From assembly GCF_932526225.1 (NCBI RefSeq), contig NC_064039.1, positions 15,802,639 through 15,866,638 of the forward strand: a DNA stretch of 64,000 nt, written 5' to 3'. Below the pieces are notes generated by a model. The model searched no databases. It was not told the origin of the DNA and saw only the letters and a list, made by a program, of their open reading frames with translations. Origin of the DNA: Nematostella vectensis. Lineage: Eukaryota; Cnidaria; Anthozoa; Actiniaria; Edwardsiidae. Below, one piece after another: positions 22,089-31,989 of the stretch. Every line of letters begins with the position of its first letter. Position 1 is the stretch's first letter. The position numbers and the translations under genes are program-made.

Positions 22089-22123
22089 ACATTTCCATAA
22101 AAGGGACTACTCACAACAAAGTA

Positions 22124-23490
22124 GAGAGCTGGTTTTGCTTCTGCCTACCCACGGGCAAACCAGACGAAAGGTTCGTGTATCGAATATTATAATTTGTTTA
22201 CCCAGTATATCTGTAATAAAGCCAATTTCTTGAAGCTGTTGTCATATATTGATCTGGTTCCGTTTTAGCCATGATTCATAACAGTCTAGGCGATTTTGCT
22301 CCCTCATCTCGGTTCATCTCCTCCCCACTCGTAATAAAATACAACAGGGTAGGAAGCTCCACGCCCTGGCAAACACATCTTCGACTTTCTTTTTCGGCAG
22401 AAAACGCACAGCTTTTCCCTTCAAAATCAATCATAGAAGAATAGTTTCTAAACAAACCTTTCGAAAAAAAAATATTCCAAAATACCAGAATTTCCCTGCA
22501 ATTTTTCGCTGCAATATCGAAATTAATCGTTCTTCCAGGGCTGACAAACAGTCGGTCCCCTGAGCGCGGTCGGGGCCTGGACACAATACATAAATCAAAT
22601 GTCTCATCACATTGCATTGTATTTTCTATTGTGCCCAGGCCCCGACCGACCGATCTTTTTCAGCGCGCTTTTGAAAAAGGTCTTATATTTTATATACTTT
22701 TATTTTTTAATCGCAAATTGAATTATTTCTAATTCTATGTAAGTTTATAACATGACAATAATGCCATTTTTATCCTTTGGATCTTTAAGAGAAAATTGCT
22801 ATATAAATCTATTTATTATTAATATTATTGTTCCTTGAATTCGTATGACAGATTACTCGTCCACTTATCTTGTAGTTGATCTGGTAGGATTTCGTCCCAT
22901 GAATATCCAACATTCCAAATTTCTTGTAGGTCGATGATGGTGAAGATGACCTGTGCGAGGCACTAGAGAGGCTCTCCATTGATGAGGTTGGACATTATTT
23001 GTTAATAAACATTGCTTAGATTTATTAAATTGGGTCTCGATTCGTATAGTAATTTGAATTCTTCAAATAGTTCATACAGCGATTCAACAAATCCTGTTTT
23101 CTCGCAAACTGTGAAATATCGAACTTAGGCGGCATCTCGAATGTAGTATCAAAATAAATAAATGTTCAGTAAGAGCTTGATTAATCTATTTCACAATGAG
23201 TAGTAAACAAGTGAGTTTACCTTTAGTCTTCCGGTTTGCAAGCTTGCGGCTTTCGCTCTTCGTCTTGCTGCTTGCAAACTTTCGCCTGGGATGTATATCT
23301 AGTCCGTGTTATCAACCCTCTTTAGATACGTTTTGCACTGGGCAAAATCAATAACACAGATGTGTCTGACTTTAATTCACATGCATATTCTTGGTTTTAA
23401 TCTGGTATTCGTACTGAAAGATATAAGTTACATAGATAATCAATTAGTGTTTTACGTTCTAAGTACTTTAATTTTATAATGATAAATTAA
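22124..23490. other. Gene-poor interval with an inverted repeat
   Basis: An inverted repeat pairs CGGTCGGGGCCTGGACACAA (22567 onward, to 22588) with its complement at 22627-22648, apart from one mismatch. It encloses 38 bases, a stem-loop or small palindromic element. The minus-strand frame at 22276-22617 overlaps it and has no recognisable domain. Nothing else is supportable. Confidence 0.5.
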
Positions 23491-23492
23491 TT

Positions 23493-23700
23493 TTATTTAA
23501 TTTTACGATGATAATCATGATGATGGTGGTGGTGATGATGATGACAACGACAATGATGAGGATGATGTGATGGGTTTGATGATAATGATGTTGATAATGT
23601 TTGATGATGATGATGTTCATGGTGATGGTGATGGTGATGTGATGTGATGGTGATGGTGATGGTGATGGTGGTGATGATGATGTTGATCATGATAATGATA
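23493..23700. repeat. (TGATGG/TGATGA)n microsatellite
   Basis: Irregular TGATGA, TGGTGA and GATGTGA repeats. The His-rich minus-strand reading frame over it is a by-product of the repeat. Confidence 0.9.
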
Positions 23701-24025
23701 ATAATACTGATTCATTTGCCCCTTTCTGCTGCTATTGCTCTCTTATACGTTTATACTCTCTTGATTGTCGTTTCCTCTTCTTTTATATCCTAAAAATTGG
23801 CATTTTGCTTGTGTAGGGACGAGATGCGAACCAGACGGGCTGGCTAACATTTACATTCAGGTATGTAGTGATTTCGAATGAATCACCCTTGATTGTTATG
23901 TGGGCAGTAGGTGGTAAATGAGTACAGGAAAATGTCGATAGCTGTAAATAATGTCTACAGCCAACAATGTATGATAGAAAGTGATCGAATAATTGTATTT
24001 TAACTGAAAACATTGTGTTTTTTTA

Positions 24026-25096
24026 CAGGGTGGTGAAGAGTATTTTCGTGATTCGTGATTGACCCTAAATTAAACCCGTGATTCGTGAAAAGCCTAAAAA
24101 TAAACCCGTAATTCGTGATTGAGTACTCTATCGTGATCCGTGATTGGGGTATTTTTACTTTCGTGACTCGTGATTTCGCATGGCTAAATTCGTGAAACGT
24201 GACCGTTGACGCCGAAAATAATTAAAACACGAATACATGTAAGAGATTTCCGAATAAACATGACCTTTGTTTAGATTGTTGACCTCTTGCTGTGCTAGTT
24301 TTTAAAATAAATATAAATATCCGATGTATCAAGTGTCTTAGTTTGTGTGACACTACTCCACCAATACTTGACAGCGCTATTGTTTTATCTTAAGTATGAT
24401 TGGTTAAGTAACATAAATCCAGGTCAGTTTTGACGGACTCGTCAAACGCTAACGATAGTCCAGTCATTTTTCGAAGCTTGCATTGTTGCATAAACGTGGC
24501 GTATTTACAAAGATCACGACTTATACCTTGCATCGTGGATGGAGAGTTCTGATCCTAGCGTCAAAGTTATTTTGACGTTCTACTTAACTCAGCAAGAGAA
24601 AACAGAGACAAAATCTGCTGTAGTACACAAGGAAAAATTAAATGTCCCCTTGTCGATCGAGAAGCATAAAGTATTTGAAGTATTCAAGAAACATCTGATT
24701 TCATTTACAACACTGTAGGAAATCGTCCTTAGTAAAGGTCTCGGGGCAAATCCCGAAGTAACAGTCGTAAGAATACAGAAGGGAGGCGCCTCGATTGAAG
24801 CATATAGTATAAGGACGCAGGATTCGTGGGAGTAAAAGTAAACAATCATGTCATTGTGTGTTAGTTTAACTGATAAGTGGATCAACCGCAGCGTTGTTCT
24901 ATTAAACAGATTTGTCGGTTAAACTGCATTGAATGCACTGAATCTTCAAGTGAATGTATATTTAAATCATATATTCATGAGAAAAGCAAAAGTTAAAACC
25001 GTGATTCGTGAAAGCTTCTTTTTTAAATTCGTGATTCGTGAAAGTCTGAAAAATAACTTCGTGATTCGTGATGGGCCCCCCCTCTTCACCACCTTG
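24026..25096 (+). mobile_element. 1.07 kb terminal-inverted-repeat element with CGTGATTCGTGA subterminal repeats
   Basis: The ends CAGGGTGGTGAAGAG (24026-24040) and CTCTTCACCACCTTG (25082-25096) are inverted with one mismatch. Just inside each end are several direct copies of TTCGTGATTCGTGA (24044-24200 and 25000-25075), all in the same orientation, as expected for transposase-binding subterminal repeats. The T-rich flanks do not show an unambiguous target duplication. The interior has a small reading frame (24539-24835) but no recognisable transposase, so it is probably a non-autonomous DNA transposon. Confidence 0.6.
24539..24835 (+). pseudogene. Small unidentified ORF with one internal stop, inside the TIR element
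   Basis: From ATG 24539 the frame gives MESSDPSVKVILTFYLTQQE, continues through KLNVPLSIEKHKVFEVFKKH, meets a single TAG near 24716, then reads on in the same frame (GLGANPEVTVVRIQKGG) to TAA at 24833-24835. That is 99 codons with one nonsense codon. The amino-acid mix is protein-like. Family not recognised. It may be element cargo or a captured exon. Confidence 0.3.
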
Positions 25097-25469
25097 TTTT
25101 TCAGTCCTCAGAAAAAGAAAAAGTTTGAAGTACTGTTTGGGAAAAAGCTAGATGTGGTCAAAACACACCAGGTAATGCACAACATCATGCAGACCTACCC
25201 TGCGCGCAGGGCTAACTGGGATACCTGAGATCTGCAATTTGTGTTGTGACATGTATGACAAAGTTTTACTGCCCACCACCTTTGGATATAGTAAACATTT
25301 ATTTCAATCCTTCAATCTATTGGGCTTCCTGGTGCTTTAGGAAAATAGTATTCGTCGTCCTAAACATTAATTAAACAAATGCATCCCTTTTGAGTCCCCA
25401 ATATATTTATTTCATATTTGATTTATCTATAAAAATGTGAGAGGCGCTTTCTATAAAATACCGCGCGTA

Positions 25470-25700
25470 TTTTAGTATTCACATATGGCTATACCGCCTT
25501 TTCAGTGTATATTCCAACGCTTTGGAACTCTCTACCACCAGAGATACGAGCTTGTGATAATTTATCCAACTTCAAATCTAAAGAGAAGACGTTATATGTT
25601 ATGATAAACTCTTAGATTAATGTAAAGCGCTTTAGATAATATGTAGGGGGTTATGTTTTTGGGGGCGCCGAATTTAAATCTGGTTTTAATATAATACTGA
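25470..25700 (+). mobile_element. 3' end of a CR1/L2-like LINE
   Basis: The frame AFSVYIPTLWNSLPPEIRAC then NLSNFKSKEKTLY ends at TAG 25613-25615. It matches the C-terminal signature of non-LTR reverse-transcriptase ORFs ('R.FS...P.LWNSLP..IR ... FK..LKT.L'). The short 3' tail with TAAAGCGCTTTAGATAA resembles CR1/L2-type 3' ends. 5' truncated, as most LINE copies are. Confidence 0.7.
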
Positions 25701-25879
25701 GCAGAGAGTCATTGTTCGAATGTAAGTTTTTTTCAGTTCACAATGTTTCCAACTATTGTATATCTAGTTCCATCTTGTTCAGGTACCAATATTGTCTTTA
25801 AATAAATATATTTTGAGAATCCCTTTCATGGTTAATGGACAAAGCTGCCCATTCTAATCAGTTGAAAAAAACGAATACC

Positions 25880-26015
25880 TTATTACACTTAATTTTCGCG
25901 ACGTCAAAATTTCTTGATTTTGAGATGGCGATATTTTGCGACACTTTATTTTCGCGATTTTCCTATTTTCGTAAAAAAAAACAGATCACTTCATTTTCGC
26001 AATTTCGCGATTTTG
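25880..26015. repeat. TTTTCGCGA-rich repeat
   Basis: Several copies of TTATTTTCGCGATTTT and relatives within about 130 bp, a pattern seen in subterminal regions of invertebrate miniature transposons. The termini were not resolved. Confidence 0.45.
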
Positions 26016-26127
26016 GGATAATAAAATCAAGAAAAACAAGTAGAATTAAAATGTGCTGTAATCATCAAAACTGAAACAATTTGTAACAAAGAGATGCGTA
26101 AGCTAAATTTATTAATAAGTTTGATAA

Positions 26128-27284
26128 TACAGTCGAACCTCTATTAAGCTTAGTGACCGCTTAATAGAGGTTGACCGCTTAATAGAGGTTTCGCTATTTT
26201 CGCCCCTAAATTAGCGTAAATCGGGCTGTAGTTATACGTAATAACTTTTTATTATAATAAACAACAGTAACAATCATGTTAGCCCTAAGACGGGGCCTGG
26301 TGCATTCCAATTTGATTCAGAAATGTTTGAAACCGCCTAGTCAGTTTGTTTTTGCCTATACGGCTCTTGTGGCTTTGCCCAATTCTATGGGCATGAGCTA
26401 CTTTCGCTGGCGTTATGTAAAGTAAATGAGTGCGTTAAGGTGATGTTACACGCGACGTTTCCGTCGATATCCGTCATTAAGCATTTGCGCGATTTTGGAA
26501 GTCGAACCAAAAACTCGCAGTGCGTTGCCGTACCCAAAAACTCACAAATCTGACCCAGTTGCATTCATTCGGGGATACCATGAGTACATGACTGAGTGGG
26601 AACCAGCACTAGAAGATGTTTACAAACTTATGCGGGAACCAACTAACATAAAGGATACGAATGCTGTTGCAATCGTAAGAAAAAAAGCCGACAAAACGGT
26701 GATGAATGGAGACGGTCACCCGAATACTCTAGTTGACGATTACGAAGTTATCAGGCATATTCCCAAACTGATGTCGACGTGGGTTACCAAATATCTCAAG
26801 AGACCTACGAACTGTGAGAAAGTCGTAGTCAAAGGGAAGTGGGTGAACAGAGGTGGTGGCTATGGACTCGAGATTCCTTGTGAATACATATTTGAAGGTG
26901 ACAGTTTTTCTTCTAGCTGGCTAAAGCGGAAATTGTTTATCGAGGAATTTGATGCGACTGATCCGCACAAGACCACACAAGTCTCACAAGACGATTAGCC
27001 ATAGTAATTAGATTAGACAGTTAAAAATATGACGAAATATGACGTGCACTATCTGTTGTAATGCTGACAAATATTGATGATGACCGTTTAATAGAGGTTA
27101 AAAACAATAAAATCAACCAATTGGGACCCTCCTTTGGTGACCGCGTCCGCTTAATAGAGGTGACCTCTCAATAGAGGTCAAATTTACAGTAAACATAAGG
27201 GGGAAAATTCGGGACTTTGGTAAATGACCGTTGAATAGAGGGTGACCGCTCAATAGAGGGCCGCTTAATAGAGGTTCGACTGTA
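26128..27284 (+). mobile_element. Pogo/Tigger-style TIR element carrying a HIRAN ORF
   Basis: Perfect 20-bp inverted termini CAGTCGAACCTCTATTAAGC (26130-26149, complement 27263-27282) are flanked by TA on both sides (26128-26129, 27283-27284). Extra copies of GACCGCTTAATAGAGG lie just inside both ends. Termini of this type, with a TA target, are typical of the Tc1/mariner-pogo (Tigger/Jerky) group. The 1153-bp element has no DDE transposase. Instead it holds a 500-bp HIRAN-domain reading frame. It is presumably mobilised in trans, if at all. Confidence 0.8.
26444..26998 (+). CDS. HIRAN-domain protein encoded inside the TIR element
   Basis: Open from the stop at 26441 to the TAG at 26996-26998, about 184 codons. 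Blocks: VAFIRGYHEYMTEWEPALED, MREPTNIKDTNAVAIVRK, EVIRHIPKLMSTWVTKYL and GGGYGLEIPCEYIFEGD. This is the HIRAN fold pattern ('RGYH.Y...W.P..GE.L...REP.N..D..AVAV', 'IGH.P...S', 'GLEIPC.Y.F'). In HLTF and RAD5 this domain binds 3' ends of single-stranded DNA. There is an insert of about 12 residues before the 'H.P' strand. No ATG precedes the domain in frame; the first in-frame ATG falls inside it. The true start may therefore use an upstream exon or the copy may be 5'-damaged. Otherwise the frame is intact. Confidence 0.65.
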   Translation, partial: CYTRRFRRYPSLSICAILEVEPKTRSALPYPKTHKSDPVAFIRGYHEYMTEWEPALEDVYKLMREPTNIKDTNAVAIVRKKADKTVMNGDGHPNTLVDDYEVIRHIPKLMSTWVTKYLKRPTNCEKVVVKGKWVNRGGGYGLEIPCEYIFEGDSFSSSWLKRKLFIEEFDATDPHKTTQVSQDD

Positions 27285-27359
27285 TAAGTATAAGTAATAT
27301 AGTTATTAATAAATCACAAGCATCTCTTTGTGTTTCAAAACTAGATTCTCGATACAATT

Positions 27360-27640
27360 TAACAAGAGAAAACACATTATTATGATAAGAGAAAACACTT
27401 CGTTATTATAAGAGAAAACACTTTGTTATGATAAGAGAAAACACTTTGTTATTAGTTATAAGGAATAAAGTAATGTAAGTATAGGATAGGTATAGTATAT
27501 AAAATAACTGGAAATATAAGTATAAGTAATAAAGTTATAAATAAATCATAGTATAGAGAAAACACTGTTATGATCAACAGCACCTGTTGTGCTGTTGGTA
27601 ATAACAAAGTGTTTTCTCTTGTTATTAGTTATAAGTAATA
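27360..27640. repeat. Tandem and inverted GAGAAAACACTTTGTTAT repeats
   Basis: Three or four direct copies of GATAAGAGAAAACACTTTGT (27380-27450) face an inverted copy (27598-27626). Between them is a hairpin AACAGCACCTGTTGTGCTGTT (8-bp arms). Consistent with a fold-back or miniature element. Confidence 0.6.
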
Positions 27641-27673
27641 TAGTAATATAAGTATAGTATATAAGTATAGCTA

Positions 27674-27818
27674 TAGAGTGGTTTTCAAAATCCCGTGAAA
27701 TACTTTTTAGTTTATTTAGTACTACTACACTAAAATCTCTTTGTTCTCTTTTGTTTTGGCTTAACTATTACACTTTAACAATTACATTTTGTTTCACGGA
27801 ATTCTGAAAACCACTCTA
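27674..27818. mobile_element. 141-bp MITE with TA target duplication
   Basis: GAGTGGTTTTCAAAATCCCG (27676 onward) and its imperfect complement ending at 27816 form inverted repeats of about 26 bp, flanked by TA on both sides. The same terminus appears alone near 455. Confidence 0.7.
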
Positions 27819-28414
27819 GTATATAAAATAACTGAACGATGATAAAAGATAATTGATATTTAGTAGTAATATAGTATAGTAGTTATAGTCGTATAGTAGT
27901 TATAGTAGTATATTTAGTTATAGCAGTATTGTAGTTATAGTGGTATATTTAGTTATAGCAGTATTGTAGTTATAGCAGTATATTTAGTAGAAGTAGTATA
28001 TTTAATAGAAAGTATATTTATATTTAATATACTTAATTTAAGCAATAGGAATAATGAAAATATATATATTGTATTATAATATTTGATATTGTTGATAAAA
28101 TACGAAATTTACCCAACTTCTGTTTGATCGTCTAGTTGGATCTCTTCGAATTAGGAGAACTGTAGCCATTTCCATCACCCTGTATTCACTACACAGCCGA
28201 TCGTAAGGAAAGGGCCATTATTTATGGGGGGGGGAGGGCTGCTAAGTTTAATTATTTTCTGGTTAAAAAATTTCGGCCCTCCCTCAACCTAAAGCACAAA
28301 AAAGGTGACCCTACCCCAAAAAGGCGACCAAAAATAATGACCAGAACAAAAAAAAGCGTATTGGTCACTATATTGAAATTATACTCTAGCTCGGTATCTA
28401 TTCGAATTGTGTTT

Positions 28415-29972
28415 TTTTATGGGGCTGACTTGGATGGAACTGACTTGGATGGGACTGACTTGGATAGGACTGACTAGGAATGGAACTGACTAGGGATGGG
28501 ACTGACTTGGATGGGGCTAACTTTGATGGGAAAGACTTGAATGGGGCTGACTTGGATGGGGTTAACTTGGATGGGACTGACTTAGATGGGACTGACTTGG
28601 ATGGGACTGACTTGGATGGAACTGACTTGGAAGGGACTGACTTGGATGGGACTGACTTGGATGGGACTGACTTGGATGGGACTGACTAGGAATGGGACTG
28701 ATTTGGATGGAACTGACTTGGATGGAACTGACTTAGATGAAACTGACTTGGATGGGGCTGACTTGGATAGGGATGACTTGGATGGGAAAGACTTGAATGG
28801 GGCTGACTTGAATGGGACTGACTTGGATGGAACTGACTAGAAATGGGACTGACTTGGATGGAACTGACTAGGAATGGGACTGACTTGGATGGGGCTGACT
28901 TGGATGGAACTGACTAGGAATGGGACTGACTAGGAATGGGACTGACTTGGATGGAACTGACTTGGATGGGACTGACTTGGATGGGGCTGACTTAGATGGG
29001 GCCGACTTGAATGGGACTGACTTGGATGGGACTGACTTGGATGGAACTGACTAGGAATGGGACTGACTTGGATGGGACTGACTTGGATGGAACTGACCAG
29101 GAATGGGACTGACTTGGATGGGGCTGACTAGGAATGGGCAAGACTTAGATGGGGCTGACTTAGATGGGGCTGACTTGGATGGGAATGACTTGGATGGGAC
29201 TGACTTGGATGGGACTGACTTGGATGGGCTTGACATGGATGGGGCTGACTTGGATGGGGCTGACTTAGATGGGACTGACTTGGATGGGGCTGACTTGGAT
29301 GGGGCTGACTTGGATGGGGCTGACTTGGATGGGACTGACTTGGATGGGGCTGACTTGGATGGGGCTGACTTGGATGGGACTGACTTGGATGGGACTGACT
29401 TGGATGGGACTGACTTGGATGGGACTGACTTGGATGGGGCGACTTGGATGGGACTGACTTGGATGGGACTGACTTGGAATGGGACTGGCTTGGATGGGAC
29501 TGGCTTGGATGGGACTGACTTGGAATGGGACTGACCTGGAATGGGACTGACTTGGATGGGACTGACTTGGATGGGGCTGACTTGAATGGTAAAGACTTAG
29601 ATGGGACTGACTTGGATGGGAATGACTTGGAATGGGACCGACATTGAATGGGACCGACATTGAATGGGACCGACTTGGAATGGGACTGACTTGGAATGGG
29701 ACTGACTTGGATGGGGCTGACTTGGATGGGAAAGACTTGGAATGGGACTGACTTGGATTGTACAGACTTAGATGGGACTGACTTGGAATGGGACTGACTT
29801 GGATGGGACAGACTTGGATGAGGCCGACTTGGATGGGACTGGCTTGGATGGGACTAACTTGGATGGGACTGACCTGGAATGGGACTGACTTGGATGGGAC
29901 TTACTTGGATGGAAATGACTTGGAATGGGACTGACTTGGATGGGACAGACTTAGATGGGACTGACTTGGATC
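28415..29972. repeat. 15-bp minisatellite, about 1.55 kb
   Basis: About 100 copies of GACTTGGATGGGACT and close variants (GGGGCT, GGAACT, AGGAATGGG). In one frame the unit encodes T/A-D-L-D-G, in others MGLTW and, on the minus strand, SHPSQ or VSPIQ. Some variant units (GACTAGGAATGG) introduce stops, breaking the long frames. No gene structure surrounds the array. Confidence 0.95.
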
Positions 29973-30920
29973 CGACCGAGGGAGGGGAAGGGGGGTGTTG
30001 CTACTTATGTGGTTGCTAACTGCTGTCTAATATATAGATTTAGGCACTGCCTAAAAGCGGAGCCAGCATTGAAAGAATGTTTTTCATGAGATTAAAAAAA
30101 GGAATTTTTACTGCCATGTAATTATGAATTGTATTGGCCCCTCCAAATGGACCAAGCAAGCACTAATTCAATAATATTAAATATGCAGTATGAAAGTACT
30201 AAACCTTGATGTAAAAAAGGCTGTCAAAGCTCAAGGTGCCTTAGTTTATGAGAATGTTTCTCAAGAGTGTAATGGTCAATTCTCTTATATGCATATTTTT
30301 TTATTAAAATAGCATAATAACAATCTTTGACCTTGTGAAGAATATATCAAGGATGTAACAGTATTCCAAAGAATTAGATGCCATTCTGTAGTTTCCATGT
30401 ACTGCAACTGATTATTTAGAAAAATGTGTTGAAATTAATACATATTATTGCACCCACCCTTTGGCCAGTTGTTTTTAGAAACCCTGGATCCACCCATACT
30501 AGCTACTCAAAAATGAATGCAATGGAGGAAAATACTAAATTACTGAAAGTTCTTAATCCCAATTTTTTAATTTCAAACCAAACCATGTTCATTGACTTAT
30601 GTTTGGGGTAGAGAGGAATAAATAAACAAATAAACAGAAAGTCAATGGGGAGTTGAAAGGGAGAAATGCGCCTCTATTTGATAAAATTGTGAATCTACTT
30701 TAAAAAAATACATGACAAAAATGCAATAATAGCTTGACTGAGCACTTTCCTAACATTTTCCCCTTTTCCTATTACCTTTAGGTTTGATATAAAACTGAAC
30801 GAAGAATATCAAAGGATGTTGTTATGCTCAAATTGCTTGTTAGACCACAAATTCTCAGTTTTAACATACACACATATAAATAAGAATAAAACAGTAAATC
30901 ATAATAATTTATACAGCTCT
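29973..30920. other. Gene-poor interval
   Basis: AT-rich sequence with no supportable exon, RNA gene or repeat boundary. Confidence 0.4.
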
Positions 30921-30921
30921 A

Positions 30922-31869
30922 TTTCGAAACGGATGTTACTAAAACTAGGAGCGGGGAACAGGGATCTGGGAACGAGTGATCAGCGGTAGGGCACAGCGAT
31001 GTAGCAACCTCACGTGCGTCTCTTTGGCTCTTCTCTCGTTAAAATGGATGGTAAGTGAAATCTCTGACTCTGTTTCTAAGAATTATGAATAATTCATGCG
31101 CCAGTTGAATCGAATCTAATACGTTTCTCTAATTTTAGATGTGATAGAGATAAAGTCAAGTAAAAGGTATGTTGAAAGGGGTAATATGATAACAGTTTGC
31201 TTGGGTAGTTTAGTGCGAGCTTAAATCGCAAGCTGCTGTTTTCCTTTTACAAGTTCAACAATGTCTGGGCTTGAGTCCAAGTCTGAGCTTGAGTCTGAGC
31301 TTGAGCTGTAATAAAGTGTACAGAGGAACAAATAAGATGGGGCCAGAAAAGTAATAACATTTTGCAATAGTCTAATTTAGTAAACAGTCAACTTGGTGTT
31401 AGAGGAAAGAAGGGTCATGGTCACGGAAAACAGCAGCTTTCAACATCAATAATCATAAAAATACTGAAAATAGCACCTCAAATTTGTAAAGAGTGCTTTT
31501 CATCACTACGAGATGAGAATTTGAAGTCATGGCAATGTAGGATTGCAAAAATATCCACGGATTCTCTTTTCAAGTTTACCATTGCGATTTTAGCTCGCAC
31601 TAAACTACCCAAGCAAACTGTTATCATATTATCCCTTTCAACATACCTTTCACTTAAATAAGAAAAACGTATGAAAGAAAAGCGCATGAATTATTCATAA
31701 TTCTTAGAAACAGAGTCAGTGATTTCACTTACCATCCATTTTAACGAGAGAAGAGCCAAAGAGACGCACGTGAGGTTGCTACATCGCTGTGCCCTACCGC
31801 TGATCACTCGTTCCCAGATCCCTGTTCCCCGCTTCCCGTTCCCTGTTTTAGTAACATCCATTTCGAAAC
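30922..31869. repeat. Large inverted duplication with unique spacer
   Basis: Arm 30922-31230 and arm 31583-31869 are near-identical reverse complements, separated by about 350 bp. Each arm contains GTTAAAATGGATG|GTAAGTG, an ATG followed at once by a good splice donor. The left arm keeps a second piece, TTTTAG|ATGTGATAGAGATAAAG, that resembles an acceptor plus exon. Right-arm differences include the loss of about 20 bp there. This could be a fold-back element or an inverted copy of a first exon and promoter. Confidence 0.8.
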
Positions 31870-31986
31870 TAAGGTCTCAAATGAAAGTAATGAACTGGCA
31901 CTAGCGGTGTGTGCCGGAAGGCTGTTCCAATCTGGAATAGTGTTGGGGAAAAATGAAAACTTGTAACATCTGTACTCTAAAAACAT
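31860..31986 (-). mobile_element. LINE ORF2 C-terminal fragment
   Basis: Minus-strand frame YRCYKFSFFPNTIPDWNSLP followed by SFETLV is the conserved C-terminus of several LINE reverse transcriptases ('Y..SFFPRTI..WNSLP'). It abuts the right arm of the inverted duplication. Confidence 0.6.
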
Positions 31987-31989
31987 ATG

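Larger units (their letters stand above)
21813..22106 (+). mobile_element. Small hammerhead-ribozyme element with 69-bp inverted repeats (retrozyme/Penelope-related?)
   Basis: A 268-bp insertion (21826-22093) is flanked by the 13-bp direct repeat TCCATAAAAGGGA (21813-21825 and 22094-22106). The uninterrupted LTR at 20841 has one related copy there, so this is a target duplication. The insert is almost entirely a perfect 69-bp inverted repeat (21824-21892 with 22020-22088) enclosing a 127-base loop that contains a complete type I hammerhead. It encodes no protein. Long target duplications and type I hammerheads are known from Penelope-like elements and metazoan retrozymes. The long perfect palindrome is not a usual feature of either, to my knowledge. 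Confidence 0.75.
21714..22118 (-). repeat. 5' LTR, interrupted by the hammerhead element
   Basis: TGTTATGATCGG ... CTACTCACAACA on the plus strand. The LTR would be about 124 bp without the 281-bp insertion and duplicated target at 21813-22106. Confidence 0.85.
20836..22123 (-). mobile_element. LTR retrotransposon, internally deleted, with 5-bp target duplication
   Basis: Direct repeats 20841-20964 and 21714-22118 are the LTRs. On the minus strand they begin TGTTGTGAGTAG and end GATCATAACA. They are flanked outside by AAGTA on both sides (20836-20840, 22119-22123). Minus-strand order: 5' LTR (21714-22118), primer-binding-like TGGTACCAGGAGTG directly inside it, a gag-like start, a deleted interior, the purine tract AAAAGGGAGA beside the 3' LTR, and the 3' LTR (20841-20964). 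The 749-bp interior cannot encode pol, so this is a non-autonomous deletion derivative. The 5' LTR is itself interrupted by the ribozyme element at 21826-22093. Confidence 0.85.

Noticed and set aside
23493-23690. His-rich frame (repeated HHHH)
   Set aside because: Generated by the TGATGA microsatellite.
28480-29534. Pentapeptide-repeat protein gene
   Set aside because: Frames are interrupted by stop-containing variant units and have no surrounding gene structure. Kept only as a low-priority observation.
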